Origin: Enterobacteriaceae bacterium UBA2655
GTDB taxonomy: Bacteria; Pseudomonadota; Gammaproteobacteria; Enterobacterales; Enterobacteriaceae
Length of the DNA: 64,000 nucleotides
Assembly: GCA_002359495.1 (NCBI GenBank)
Contig: DENB01000057.1
Location: forward strand, 1 to 64,000
Reading direction: 5' to 3'
Notes under the pieces: model-generated
Database searches by the model: none
What the model was told of the DNA's origin: nothing
The model's input: only the letters and a program-made list of their open reading frames with translations
Part shown: in pieces, positions 34,507-43,683 of the stretch
Numbering within the stretch: the stretch's first letter is position 1
Layout of the letters: the number at the start of each line of letters is the position of its first letter
Translations under genes and position numbers: made by a program

Positions 34507-35473
34507 CGACCTGGCGCGGCTGGAGGGTCGGCTGCCGGTATGCGTGGTTGGCGCGGCGGTGGTCGATGTGATTGCCGATGCTTATTCGTTGCCGCACCGC
34601 GGCAGCGATATCGAGCTTCACCAGCAGGGCGTTAACGTTGGCGGTTGCGCGCTGAACGTGGCGATTGCGCTGCATCGCCTTGGCATTCCCTCGGTCAACG
34701 CGCTGCCGCTCGGTAACGGCACCTGGGCCAGTATCGTGCGGCAAAAGCTGACGGAATATGGCATCCATAGCGTGCTGGAAACCACGAAAGGCGATAACGG
34801 CTGGTGCCTGGCGCTGGTGGAACCGGACGGCGAACGCACCTTTCTTTCCGTAAGCGGAGTGGAAAACCAGTGGGATGCTGCGCTGCTCGATACTTTACCG
34901 CAACCTGCAAACCGCTGGATCTACCTTTCCGGCTACCAGCTAACCAGCAAAAGCGGCGATGTGCTGATCGCCTGGCTCGAGCAGCAGGCCGGGCCGTATC
35001 AGTTGCTGGTGGATTTCGGCCCGCGTCTGGCTGACATTCAGGATGCGCAGTTCGCTCGCATTATGGCGCTGCATCCCCTGATTACGGTAAACCGACAGGA
35101 AGCGGAGCTGCTGTGGCAGGAGCGGCTTGGCGCCAGCGAACCTTTTGAGGCAAAAGCGCTGATGACGCGCTGGCGGCAGCGCTTCGGCGGCGCGATGGTG
35201 GTACGACTCGACAGCGAAGGCGCGGGCTTTATCAATATGGAAACGCAAGGCTGGATCCCGGCGCTGGCGACAAAGGTAGTAGATACCATCGGCGCGGGAG
35301 ACAGCCACGCAGGCGGTTTGCTGGCGGGATTGGCGTCGGGCTGGTCGCTGGCGGAAAGCGTTGCCCTGGGCAATGCGGTCGCGTCTTACGTCGTGTCTCA
35401 GCGCGGCGGCGACTGCGCGCCGGATCGCGCGACGTTACGCACTTACTGGCAGCAGCGTCTTACTCAGCAATAA
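34493..35473 (+). CDS. yegV: PfkB-family sugar kinase YegV
   Basis: The 326-residue kinase has the PfkB signatures NVGGCALNVAIALHRLG and DTIGAGDSHAGG, with catalytic Asp in GAGD. It would phosphorylate the sugar released by the glycohydrolase. I take the ATG at 34493, which overlaps the yegU end; the frame upstream lies inside yegU. The 3' end runs 14 bases into the convergent regulator gene. Confidence 0.87.
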   Translation: MLTPDDLARLEGRLPVCVVGAAVVDVIADAYSLPHRGSDIELHQQGVNVGGCALNVAIALHRLGIPSVNALPLGNGTWASIVRQKLTEYGIHSVLETTKGDNGWCLALVEPDGERTFLSVSGVENQWDAALLDTLPQPANRWIYLSGYQLTSKSGDVLIAWLEQQAGPYQLLVDFGPRLADIQDAQFARIMALHPLITVNRQEAELLWQERLGASEPFEAKALMTRWRQRFGGAMVVRLDSEGAGFINMETQGWIPALATKVVDTIGAGDSHAGGLLAGLASGWSLAESVALGNAVASYVVSQRGGDCAPDRATLRTYWQQRLTQQ

Positions 35474-36200
35474 ACACATACATATCGCTCCGGCAGTAGC
35501 TGATGCTGTACTCCACCGGATTGCCTTGCGCATCGAGCGCCAACTGCTTAATCACCAGCACCGGCACATTAGCAGGCAAGGCAATCTGCTGCTGCAACGC
35601 CTCATCCGGCATGCAGGCGCTGACTCTGCTTTGCAACTTCACCGGCAAGATATGCTGACGCTGGAAATAATCATACAGCGAGATGCCAATCTCATCGGCG
35701 TCTGCGATAAAGCGCGCCGGGACCCAGGATTCTTCTACCGATACCGCCTGCTGATCGACGTAACGAATGCGCTTCAGCAGATAAACGTCGCTGCCTTCAC
35801 TCAGGCCCAGCTTTTCACCTGTCTCGGCGCTGCAGGGCATCTTGCTCTTATTGATCCAGACAGTATCTGGCTTTTTACCGCGCAATACCGCCTGCTGCGA
35901 CAAACCTTTCGGCTCTTTTAGCGAGTATTCAAAGGGGCTGCAAATCTGCGTGCCGTAGCCACGCGAGCGATGAACAACGCCATTTTTTTCCAGCTCATTC
36001 ATCGCCTTACGCACGGTAATGCGAGAGATATTCAGCGACTGGCTGAACTCGCGCTCGCCCGGCAAAATCTGTTCATGCGCCAGAGTACCATCGCGCACCG
36101 CCTCCTGAATCGCAGTAGCGAAACGCTTGTAAAGCGGCGTGCGGCTCTTGTCCGCCAGGGTAGTCGTCAGTCGCGAAAATAGCGCAGTATGGTCGGTCAT
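35460..36200 (-). CDS. yegW: GntR/HutC-family regulator YegW
   Basis: The 246-residue regulator has an N-terminal winged helix (LPGEREFSQSLNISRITVRKAM, of which SRITVRKAMNELEKNG is diagnostic) and a UTRA effector domain of the HutC group. It is convergent with the kinase gene and, as in E. coli, most likely represses the yegTUV-type operon in response to a sugar phosphate or nucleoside. The direct repeat before the transporter gene is a candidate binding site. Confidence 0.87.
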   Translation of the reverse strand: MTDHTALFSRLTTTLADKSRTPLYKRFATAIQEAVRDGTLAHEQILPGEREFSQSLNISRITVRKAMNELEKNGVVHRSRGYGTQICSPFEYSLKEPKGLSQQAVLRGKKPDTVWINKSKMPCSAETGEKLGLSEGSDVYLLKRIRYVDQQAVSVEESWVPARFIADADEIGISLYDYFQRQHILPVKLQSRVSACMPDEALQQQIALPANVPVLVIKQLALDAQGNPVEYSISYCRSDMYVFIAE

Positions 36201-36454
36201 AGTCGGCAGGGAAATTTAATCCGGTAACAGGAAAAACTATTAAATACCGTTTTATCGCGCATAACTATAGCATTTTTCAGTAGTTTTCTGACGGCTAAGG
36301 CAGCGCTGAGAAAGATTACGGTAGCATTGCCAGGGTTTTAACAGCGTTTTTTAAGGTTAACCCTTTAAAATCAACCAATTAAAAGATAAGACAGGCTGCT
36401 GTCAGGCTGAGTGAATACATTCCCCTTCCTGATGGGACAGATCACGGCAGCCCT

Positions 36455-37444
36455 TCAAAACCTCAGTTTGTCCGCCGCCTTACGCAGACGCTCATCGCCG
36501 CGCCGATCGTACTTCTGCGTGGTGGTGACGCTGGCGTGTCCCATCGCATCGCGCACGATGATTAAATCCTCGCCGTTATCCAGCATCATCGAGGCGAAGG
36601 TGCGGCGTAAGTCGTGCGGCGCGCACTCCTCAATGCCGCTTTCCGCCCGGCGCTGATTCAGAATGTGATAAACCGCCTGCGGCGTCATGCGCTGAAAAGT
36701 GACATCGTCACCGGCGCGTATCCGGGTGAACAGCGGACCGTCTCCCTCGCCGCGCACGGTCTCCGTCCAGATGCGGATGCGCCGCCAGACGCTGTCGGGA
36801 ACAAACGCCAGCCGCTCTTTGTTCCCTTTGCCGCGTACCCGCAGCGCCTGCTCCTGATGCAGAAGGCTGGCGTAATCCAGCCCGATGACTTCCGAGCGGC
36901 GCAGGCCGCAGCCGAGCATCACCGCCAGCATCGCGGCATCGCGCGGCCCTTTGCAGCCGGCGTCCTGCTCGCAGCAGCGGAACAGGGCGTGGATTTCTTC
37001 CGCGCCCAACGCCCGGCCGCGGGTCAGGCGGCTTCCCCGCACCGCGCGCACCGCCAGAATCTGCTGATAACTCTCCGTATCCATCTGCTTCATCATCCAC
37101 GCCTCGCGGGCGGTGCCTTTCAGGGCGGAGAGATAGGTATTGATGGTGGCGGGCGCCCGGCCGCTGACCGAGAGCATTTCCAGCAGGCCGCGAATATGGT
37201 GGCGGCGCAGGCTGCCCCAGGCGCAGCTCTGCAGGGAGCTGAAGCTAAGCATGCCCGCCACGATGTTCAGAAAAGAGTGCATCGTCTGCCGGCTGGCGGC
37301 GGAGGAGAGGCCAATAAGGTACGCCTGCGCAGGATTCAGCGACGGGCTGTCGTTTATCGCCGCCAGGGCGAACGCATCCTGAGATTGTGCGGAGGAGAGA
37401 TGTAGCGCGCGCGGCAGCTGGCTGTCATCAGTCAGGTCGGTCAT
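36455..37444 (-). CDS. Tyrosine recombinase/integrase
   Basis: The 329-residue protein has a core-binding N-terminal domain and a catalytic domain with the full set of residues: Arg182 (GLRRSE), Lys206 region (RGKGNKE), His277 and Arg280 (HDLRR), His303 (GHAS) and Tyr312 (TQKYDRR). I choose the ATG at 37444 with GAGG upstream over one 15 codons earlier. No excisionase, tRNA or attachment repeats are visible near it. Such lone integrases occur in Erwiniaceae on chromosomes and plasmids, and may act on dimer resolution or on a lost element. Confidence 0.9.
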   Translation of the reverse strand: MTDLTDDSQLPRALHLSSAQSQDAFALAAINDSPSLNPAQAYLIGLSSAASRQTMHSFLNIVAGMLSFSSLQSCAWGSLRRHHIRGLLEMLSVSGRAPATINTYLSALKGTAREAWMMKQMDTESYQQILAVRAVRGSRLTRGRALGAEEIHALFRCCEQDAGCKGPRDAAMLAVMLGCGLRRSEVIGLDYASLLHQEQALRVRGKGNKERLAFVPDSVWRRIRIWTETVRGEGDGPLFTRIRAGDDVTFQRMTPQAVYHILNQRRAESGIEECAPHDLRRTFASMMLDNGEDLIIVRDAMGHASVTTTQKYDRRGDERLRKAADKLRF

Positions 37445-37834
37445 GCTGGCCCTCATTAACGGGTAAACGGTGCCGCTGCAGCGGCGCATGCTGTGCTGAA
37501 ATCTGGCCGGATTATCCCCTGACTCAGACGTGAGCGCAAATCTACTTTTTCAAATCATCATTTTAATAAGTAGAGTCGCAGAATGGTGAAGCAAGCAGGG
37601 CTTGTGGACAAGGCAGCGTCAAAAACAGGGGGAGCCGGCGATCTCTCTTATTGCTACTGGCGAAACGGCTAAAAGCCACATGCAGGTTACAGAGTAACGC
37701 GTCGTTTAACGCTTAATCTCTATTTTTAAACCTCATCACAGAAATGATGCTCTGCTTCAGGGGTTTTTTCTGCAAACTAATTCGCAACCTATAATTCAAA
37801 GCAGGCGGATAAATCCAGAATGCAGGGTAATGTA
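37445..37834. other. 390-base gap between integrase and pagP
   Basis: AT content rises towards pagP and the promoter of that gene must lie here. I find no gene and no integrase attachment repeat. Confidence 0.4.
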
Positions 37835-38407
37835 ATGATTTTTCCAAAAAACATGACATTTACTTTACTCTCCTTTTTATATTTTTACACGCCAGAAGGA
37901 TATTGCGAGAATGCGGGGTTTTTAAATAATTCATACGATAATTTTAAGCACAACGTAAAAGAGACCTGGCGCGATGCGGATGGAAAAGATATTTATGTTC
38001 CTGTTCTGACATGGCACAACAGGTACGCTTATGATGAAAAACACCTCGATAAATATAATGAGAAACCTTGGGGGCTGGGAGGCGGCATCTCCCGGTTTGA
38101 TGAGAAGCAAAACTGGAACGGTCTTTACTTCATGGCGTTCAAGGACTCTTTTAACCATTGGGAGCCCATTGGAGGGTATGGCTGGGAAAAAATCTGGCGT
38201 CCGCTGGAAAATAATCAAGATTTCAAATTAGGCGCTGGCTACACCGCCTTCATTACCCTGCGGGAGAAGTGGAATTATATTCCTGTTCCGGCGATATTGC
38301 CCTTAGCCTCGATAGGTTATAAGAACGTTAATCTCCAGGCGACATATATACCGGGCACGCGTAATAACGGCAACGTATTGTTCTGCTGGTTCAGGTTTAC
38401 TTTCTGA
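37835..38407 (+). CDS. pagP: Lipid A palmitoyltransferase PagP
   Basis: The 190-residue outer membrane enzyme transfers palmitate from phospholipid to lipid A. A signal peptide covers about residues 1-24, then the amphipathic helix [11 protein letters not shown] and the eight-stranded barrel. Catalytic residues are present: His61 in [10 protein letters not shown] and Asp104-Ser105 in AFKDSF. The C-terminal Phe (RFTF) is the usual barrel signal. The gene is AT-rich compared with neighbours, which suggests transfer or a surface-gene bias. ATG 37835 follows AGGG; an earlier in-frame ATG five codons before is possible. It is followed by a strong hairpin. Confidence 0.92.
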   Translation: MIFPKNMTFTLLSFLYFYTPEGYCENAGFLNNSYDNFKHNVKETWRDADGKDIYVPVLTWHNRYAYDEKHLDKYNEKPWGLGGGISRFDEKQNWNGLYFMAFKDSFNHWEPIGGYGWEKIWRPLENNQDFKLGAGYTAFITLREKWNYIPVPAILPLASIGYKNVNLQATYIPGTRNNGNVLFCWFRFTF

Positions 38408-38430
38408 TTCGCTTGTTGCTAAAAGAGAGC

Positions 38431-38460
38431 GCGTATTATCTTCAGATGAAGATAATACGC
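38431..38460 (+). terminator. Perfect hairpin after pagP
   Basis: GCGTATTATCTTC (38431-38443) pairs with GAAGATAATACGC (38448-38460) around AGAT. No T-run follows immediately, so it may stabilise the mRNA end or terminate weakly. Confidence 0.65.
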
Positions 38461-38921
38461 AGCGAGCGATTTATTTACCTTTCAATGCCTGATGTCCCTG
38501 ATCTTTATCCCAAAGACTTTTTCACGGCGTATTACGGTTTGTTTTTCCCCCTGGTGTTAACGTTTTCGCGCTTAATTGCAAAATTATTATCATTTTTGAC
38601 GCGTAATTAAGGATTTCATCTATAAGTGTTGGTTTTCAGGCTGTTGCAGAACAGTATGGTATTGCATGGGTTCAGCCTCTGCGGAGCGAATCCCCTGGTG
38701 GGATAGTCAAAGCAAGCCATGAGAGTAATGGACAGCTTAAAACCGGTCTCTTGCAAGTTATAAGCCAGACGATACTTTCGCCGGACACGTCGAATTCGTT
38801 CCGATGCACTGAATGATACTGACAGGACCGGGCATGCCATCAGCGCGCCGAAATTAGCCGTTCAGGTCAACCCGCCACTGAACGGCTTTGCGGCTGACGA
38901 CTGGTGCCGCCGTCGCCTGTT
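38461..38921. other. 461-base gap without a convincing gene
   Basis: Two short frames (38413-38610 on plus, 38616-38840 on minus) lack ribosome sites and recognisable domains; the first also runs through the pagP hairpin. The minus frame is rich in basic residues and could be a remnant. Confidence 0.4.
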
Positions 38922-40208
38922 TCACACCATCAGCTTCCGCAAAAACCCTGTATCCTTCTGTTGCTCCAGCGTCATCAATTGCTGATAGAGTCCGGCGGCA
39001 TCCGGCACCCCGGCGCAGCAGTCGCGGAATTTCGCCTGGCGCTCCTGTTCGCTGAAAGGCTCGTCAAGCGCGCCGCGGGCGCGCAGGCGCGAATGCGTGA
39101 TCTCACGGCCATCCTTGAAGCGCAGCGTCAGGATATGCGGCAGGTCGCGGTTTTCCGCTTCCTGCGCGGGGCTCCAGGGCGAGAGCGTGATCGAAGCCAG
39201 GCGCAGCGTCGCGGCGTGTTGCCGCACCGCCCCGGCGGTAAAGTCGCTCACGCTCAGCGCGCCGTTTTGCAGCATCATCGCGACGCAATATTGCATCGAG
39301 AAACGCGCCTGCATTTCATTCTGCGGCTGGGCGTAAGCGAGGTTGCGCCAGTTGGCGATGCCCACCTGGCAATGCACGCTTTCAATCTCTTCCGCCGCCA
39401 GACGTTGTTGTTGCTGAATATCGGCGATGGCGTCGAGAATACGATGCGTGGAGCCGCAGCAGGGATGTTTTTTCGGCATCACGCCGATAAGCTCGATCAC
39501 ATGGCGATCCGCGCCCGGCAGCGAGGGCTGACTGAGCGTGCCAGCATAAAGTTCGACAAAACCCTGCGCGCATTCGATGATATCCGTGCGGCCCTGCATA
39601 CCGGTCTGCGCCAGCGTCGCGGCGTCAACCGCATTGCGCGCCGCCATCCCGGCATGAAAAGGTTTGAGCGGCGTGCCGAATTGCCCCTTCACGCCGCTGG
39701 CGAGGCTGACGGCAATGCTGAGCGCGCGGGCAATGCCTGCGGCGTCCTGTCCCTGCAAGGCGGCAACGCCCGCCGCGCTGCCGATGCATCCTACCGTGGA
39801 CGTGCCGTGCCAGCCCGCGGTGTAGTGCTGATAACCGATCGCTTCGCCAATAAACGCCTGCGCCTGCAGGCCAATCAGGTAGGCGCGCACCAGCGCCGCA
39901 CCATCCATTTTTTGCGCGACCGCCAGCAAAGCCGGGACCAGCACCGCAGACGCATGGCTCATGCCGGGGCTGAAGTTATCATCGAAATCGATGGCGTGCG
40001 CGGCGGTGGCGTTGAACAGGGCGTCCTGAGCGCGACTGCGCGGCTGCTCCGGCCAGGCGGCCAGCACCGCTCGGGTGGAAAAGTCATCGCGGCCTGCCGC
40101 CATGCAGCCGAGCGTATCGGCGATGGCGTCGCACGCCAGCTGGCGCGCACGGACGGAAAAAGTCGGCGGCGTGGCGCACCACTGCGCCAGCGTTTCGATC
40201 AGCGTCAT
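38922..40208 (-). CDS. MmgE/PrpD family protein
   Basis: The 428-residue protein belongs to the MmgE/PrpD fold of 2-methylcitrate dehydratase, cis-aconitate decarboxylase and iminodisuccinate epimerase. Readable segments are DAIADTLGCMAAG, DFDDNFSPGMSHASAVLVPAL and KKHPCCGSTHRILDAI. Members act on tricarboxylate- or aminodicarboxylate-like acids. It is the last gene of an eight-gene operon; its ATG overlaps the preceding stop by four bases. A role in processing the acid freed by the AbgB-like hydrolase is plausible but inferred. Confidence 0.85.
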   Translation of the reverse strand: MTLIETLAQWCATPPTFSVRARQLACDAIADTLGCMAAGRDDFSTRAVLAAWPEQPRSRAQDALFNATAAHAIDFDDNFSPGMSHASAVLVPALLAVAQKMDGAALVRAYLIGLQAQAFIGEAIGYQHYTAGWHGTSTVGCIGSAAGVAALQGQDAAGIARALSIAVSLASGVKGQFGTPLKPFHAGMAARNAVDAATLAQTGMQGRTDIIECAQGFVELYAGTLSQPSLPGADRHVIELIGVMPKKHPCCGSTHRILDAIADIQQQQRLAAEEIESVHCQVGIANWRNLAYAQPQNEMQARFSMQYCVAMMLQNGALSVSDFTAGAVRQHAATLRLASITLSPWSPAQEAENRDLPHILTLRFKDGREITHSRLRARGALDEPFSEQERQAKFRDCCAGVPDAAGLYQQLMTLEQQKDTGFLRKLMV

Positions 40209-41128
40209 GATTTCTCCTCAATATCGAGTGCAGTAAACAGCGTGCGCAACAGGGCGCCGATCTGGAAGCGGTTCACTTCCTGGCCCGGAATACGGGTATC
40301 GACACGGTGGACAATCACCAGGTTTTGTTCGGGCAGCACCAGGCAAAAATGACCGCCTGCGCCGCGCGCAGAGTAGCTGCCTGCGGGTAAAATCACCTCC
40401 GGCCAGGCGACGCCTTCCCGCGTGACCCACCACATGTAGCCATAGGCACCCCGGTCGCCGGCATGGGACACCGGCAGCGTGCTGGTGCGCACCCAGCGCG
40501 CAGGGATCACCTGTCGTTCGCCCCAGCGCCCCTGCTGTAAAAACAGCTGGCCGAAGCGCAGCAAATCGCGGCTGGAGAGGGTGAAGGGATAGGCCGGGTG
40601 TTCGGAGAAGTCGCCCGGCTCGAGCCAGCTATCCTGCCCGACGCGGTAATCCTGCATTCCCGTCGGGCTGGCGATGCGTCGGTCAAACGCCTGATCGATC
40701 GCCTCGCCGGTCAGCTGGCGGAAAGCGCTGCCGAGCACGTTAAAATCCCAGTTGCTATAGCACCAGTTTTCGCCCGGGGCGTGTAGATGACGCGGCGGCT
40801 TGATGCGCCGCATCCAGGCGGTTTCATAGTTGGCGGGATGATAAATGCCCGAACGCGCAGTCAGCAGATCGTAAAGCGTGGCCTGCTTTTCGCTGTCGCT
40901 CAGCGGTTCGCGGTCGTCGATGCCCAGCGTTTGCAGCGTCAGGGAGAGGTCGAATCGGCCCTCCGCCGCCGTGCAGCCGATCAGGGCGCTGAGAAAACTT
41001 TTACGCATCGAATGGCAGGGATAGCGCTGCGTCACGTCGCCGTAGCTGAACAGCGTTTCGTCGCCGCGTACCGCCAGCAACACCGCGCTGGCTTGCTGTT
41101 TAAGCTGCTGTTCCAGTTGAGTAAACAT
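40205..41128 (-). CDS. Class C beta-lactamase-fold serine hydrolase
   Basis: The 307-residue protein has the serine hydrolase motifs S-x-x-K at Ser40-Met-Arg-Lys43 (CHSMRK) and Tyr124-Ser-Asn126 (YSN). It has no signal peptide, so unlike true beta-lactamases it should act in the cytoplasm as an esterase, amidase or transesterase. I use the ATG at 41128, two bases after the preceding ATPase stop; the open frame upstream lies within that gene. In the operon it may cleave the imported compound. Confidence 0.83.
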   Translation of the reverse strand: MFTQLEQQLKQQASAVLLAVRGDETLFSYGDVTQRYPCHSMRKSFLSALIGCTAAEGRFDLSLTLQTLGIDDREPLSDSEKQATLYDLLTARSGIYHPANYETAWMRRIKPPRHLHAPGENWCYSNWDFNVLGSAFRQLTGEAIDQAFDRRIASPTGMQDYRVGQDSWLEPGDFSEHPAYPFTLSSRDLLRFGQLFLQQGRWGERQVIPARWVRTSTLPVSHAGDRGAYGYMWWVTREGVAWPEVILPAGSYSARGAGGHFCLVLPEQNLVIVHRVDTRIPGQEVNRFQIGALLRTLFTALDIEEKS

Positions 41129-41130
41129 CG

Positions 41131-41895
41131 TTACGCCTCGCTTGCGGCGAGAAACTCGCGGGTATAATGTTCGCGCGCCGCGCCCTGACGCACGCTGTCG
41201 GCGCTCAGCTCTTCGAGCAATTTGCCGCGATGCATGATGCCGATGCGGCTGCACAGATGGCTGACCACCGCCAGATCGTGCGTCACCATCAGATAGGTCA
41301 GGCCGCGCTGGCGGCGCATGCTGCTGAGCAGATTGAGGATTTCCGCCTGTACCGACACATCCAGCGCCGAGGTCGGCTCATCCAGCAGCAATACCGAGGG
41401 TTCGAGGATCAGCGCGCGCGCAATCGCCACGCGCTGACGCTGGCCGCCCGAAAGCTGGTGCGGATAGCGGTAGCGGAAGGCGTCGGAGAGGCCCACCGCG
41501 TACAGCGCCTCGCTGATGCGCGCTTCGTGACGATCGAGTCCCTGCAGTTTCAGCGGCTCGCGCAGGCTGGCCCACACCATTTTGCGCGGATGCAGCGAGG
41601 CGTAAGGGTCCTGAAACACCATCTGCACCTGGCGGTAAAACGGCTTGTCGCGCTGCGGCTGCTGCTCACGGTTGTTAAACAGAATCTGGCCCTGGTAATC
41701 GTGATTCAGTCCGGCCAGCGCGCGTAAAATGGTCGATTTGCCGCAGCCCGATTCGCCAATCAGGCCGTAACATTCGCCTTGCGCCAGCGTCAGGCTGACG
41801 CCGTCGACCACCTGACGACGCTGCGCGCCGTCGCCGAACGCGATGCTGACATTCACCATCTCGATACTGCGTTGTGCGGTTGGAATAGAAGTCAT
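41131..41895 (-). CDS. Dipeptide/oligopeptide-type ABC ATPase (DppF-like)
   Basis: The 254-residue ATPase has Walker A GESGCGKST, Q-loop MVFQDPYASLHPRK, signature LSGGQRQR and Walker B VLLLDEPTSALD. It is the second ATPase of a Dpp/Opp/Gsi-type importer. Its start overlaps the DppD-like stop by four bases. The usual C-terminal oligopeptide extension is short. Confidence 0.92.
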   Translation of the reverse strand: MTSIPTAQRSIEMVNVSIAFGDGAQRRQVVDGVSLTLAQGECYGLIGESGCGKSTILRALAGLNHDYQGQILFNNREQQPQRDKPFYRQVQMVFQDPYASLHPRKMVWASLREPLKLQGLDRHEARISEALYAVGLSDAFRYRYPHQLSGGQRQRVAIARALILEPSVLLLDEPTSALDVSVQAEILNLLSSMRRQRGLTYLMVTHDLAVVSHLCSRIGIMHRGKLLEELSADSVRQGAAREHYTREFLAASEA

Positions 41896-42758
41896 AACGC
41901 CACTCCATTACGGAAACAGGGACCGTTTAACCAGCTGGCGTCGCGCGTCGGCACGCGCAGCACATCCAGCGGCTGGCGCAGGCGCGGCTGACTGGCCAAC
42001 AGCGCCTGCGTATAGGGATGTCGCGCCTGTTCGAGCCGATCGGCGCGGATCTCTTCCACAATGCGGCCGGCGTACATCACCAGCACGCGGTCGCAGAAGC
42101 GCGACACCAGATTGAGGTCGTGGCTGATAAACAGCAGGCCGGTTTGCCGCCGCGCCAGCTGTTCATTGAGAATGCTCAATACCTGCTGGCGCACCGTAAC
42201 ATCCAGCGCCGAAGTCGGTTCATCGGCGATAATCAGATCCGGCTCCGGGATCAGCATCATGGCGATCATCACGCGTTGACCCATGCCGCCGGAAATCTCA
42301 TGGGGATAGAGCCGCGCCGCTTTGTCGACGTCGCGGATCTGCACTGCTTCCAGCATCTCCCGCGCCCGCTCGTGGGCTTCGCCTTTACTGACGCGCCGGT
42401 GCAGACGAAAGGCCTCCGCGACCTGATCGCCAATACGCATCAGCGGATTAAGCGAATAGCGCGGATCCTGCAAAATCATTGAGATACGATTGCCGCGTAT
42501 CTGCTGCATCTGTTTCTCGCTGCTGTTAAGCAGATCGATATCGCCGAACTGCATCTGGCTGGCGCTGACGCGGCCGATTTTCGGCGTCAGCTTCAGCAGC
42601 GCGCGGCAGGTTTGCGACTTGCCGGAGCCGGATTCGCCGACTATCGCCACTTTTTCGCGGCCTACCTGAAAGCTGACGTCGCGCACCGCCGGATGTTCGC
42701 CGTGCGCGCTGCGAAACACAATGTTGAGGTCTTTTACCTGGAGCAGAGAGTTATTCAT
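41892..42758 (-). CDS. Dipeptide/oligopeptide-type ABC ATPase (DppD-like)
   Basis: The 288-residue ATPase has Walker A GESGSGKSQ, Q-loop MILQDPRYSLNPLMR, signature ISGGMGQR and Walker B LIIADEPTSALD. The signature GGMGQR and the Walker A ending in SQ instead of ST are slight departures seen in DppD-like proteins. It overlaps the permease gene by eight bases and pairs with the DppF-like ATPase. Confidence 0.92.
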   Translation of the reverse strand: MNNSLLQVKDLNIVFRSAHGEHPAVRDVSFQVGREKVAIVGESGSGKSQTCRALLKLTPKIGRVSASQMQFGDIDLLNSSEKQMQQIRGNRISMILQDPRYSLNPLMRIGDQVAEAFRLHRRVSKGEAHERAREMLEAVQIRDVDKAARLYPHEISGGMGQRVMIAMMLIPEPDLIIADEPTSALDVTVRQQVLSILNEQLARRQTGLLFISHDLNLVSRFCDRVLVMYAGRIVEEIRADRLEQARHPYTQALLASQPRLRQPLDVLRVPTRDASWLNGPCFRNGVAL

Positions 42759-43683
42759 GGCGGATATCCATTACGTCGCGCAGGCCGTCGCCCAGCAGGT
42801 TGAAGGCCAGACTGGTAAACAGAATCGCTAAGCCGGGAATGGCGGCGATCCAGCCGTTGTTCAGCATGAACTCGCGCCCGGAAGCCAGCATCGCGCCCCA
42901 TTCCGGGCTTGGCGCCTGCGCGCCGAGGCCGAGAAACCCGAGACCGGCGGCGGTGAGGATAATCGCCGCCATATTGAGCGTGACGCGCACCACCACTGAG
43001 GGCAGACACATCGGCACGATATGGCGCACGATGATGTGCCACGCGGACGCGCCCTGTAAGCGCACCGCCGCAATGTAATCCATCTTGCGAATGGCTAAGG
43101 TTTCAGCGCGCGCGAGGCGGGCGATAGGCGGCCACGCCGAGAGGGAAATGGCGATGATGGCGTTCTCGATGCCCGGACCGAGCGCGGCGACAAACGCCAG
43201 CGCCAGGATCAGGCTCGGGAAGGCGAGAAAGATATCCACCAGGCGCATCAGCGCAGTATCGACCCAACCGCCGAGAAATCCGGCGGTGGTGCCCACCAAC
43301 AGGCCGATCGGCGTGATGATCAGCGCGGTTAAGCCGGCGATGTAGAGCGTGATGCGCGCGCCGTACAGCAGGCGGCTGAAGATATCGCGCCCCAGCTCAT
43401 CAGTGCCGAGCCAGTGTTCGGCGGTGGGCGGCTGCAGGCGCAGCGCAAGATTCTGCGCGAAGATATTGTGATTCGCCAGCCAGGGCGCGAACAGCGCGGC
43501 GAAGACGATAACTAACAACACCAGCAGGCCAAACAGCGCCGAATGGTTGGCGCAAAAGCGTCGCCACTGGATCCACAGCAGCTGCACCTGCGCCTGAAAC
43601 GGCGACTGCGGCGCGGGATCGCGCAGCCATGCGCGCAGGTTGCGCGAGGCGACTGCCGGCGATTTATTAACGGAATCGGTCAT
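42751..43683 (-). CDS. Dipeptide-type ABC permease (DppC-like)
   Basis: The 310-residue membrane protein has the DppC N-terminal segment and HWLGTDELGRDIFSRLLYGAR, shortened here to LGTDELGRDIFSRLLYGAR, plus the binding-protein-dependent loop EWGAMLASGREF. About six membrane helices. Both ends overlap the neighbouring genes by four to eight bases. Confidence 0.93.
   Translation of the reverse strand: MTDSVNKSPAVASRNLRAWLRDPAPQSPFQAQVQLLWIQWRRFCANHSALFGLLVLLVIVFAALFAPWLANHNIFAQNLALRLQPPTAEHWLGTDELGRDIFSRLLYGARITLYIAGLTALIITPIGLLVGTTAGFLGGWVDTALMRLVDIFLAFPSLILALAFVAALGPGIENAIIAISLSAWPPIARLARAETLAIRKMDYIAAVRLQGASAWHIIVRHIVPMCLPSVVVRVTLNMAAIILTAAGLGFLGLGAQAPSPEWGAMLASGREFMLNNGWIAAIPGLAILFTSLAFNLLGDGLRDVMDIRHE

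Noticed and set aside
37700..37735. PhoP box before pagP
   Set aside because: CGTTTA followed by TAATCT is a poor match to the direct GTTTA repeat with five-base spacing.
36455..38460. Prophage or integrative element around the recombinase
   Set aside because: No phage, excision or transfer genes and no flanking direct repeats were found.
38413..38610. 65-residue frame after pagP
   Set aside because: It runs through the perfect pagP hairpin and has no ribosome site.
38616..38840. 74-residue basic frame on the minus strand as a gene or IS remnant
   Set aside because: No transposase motif, terminal repeats or target duplication could be found.
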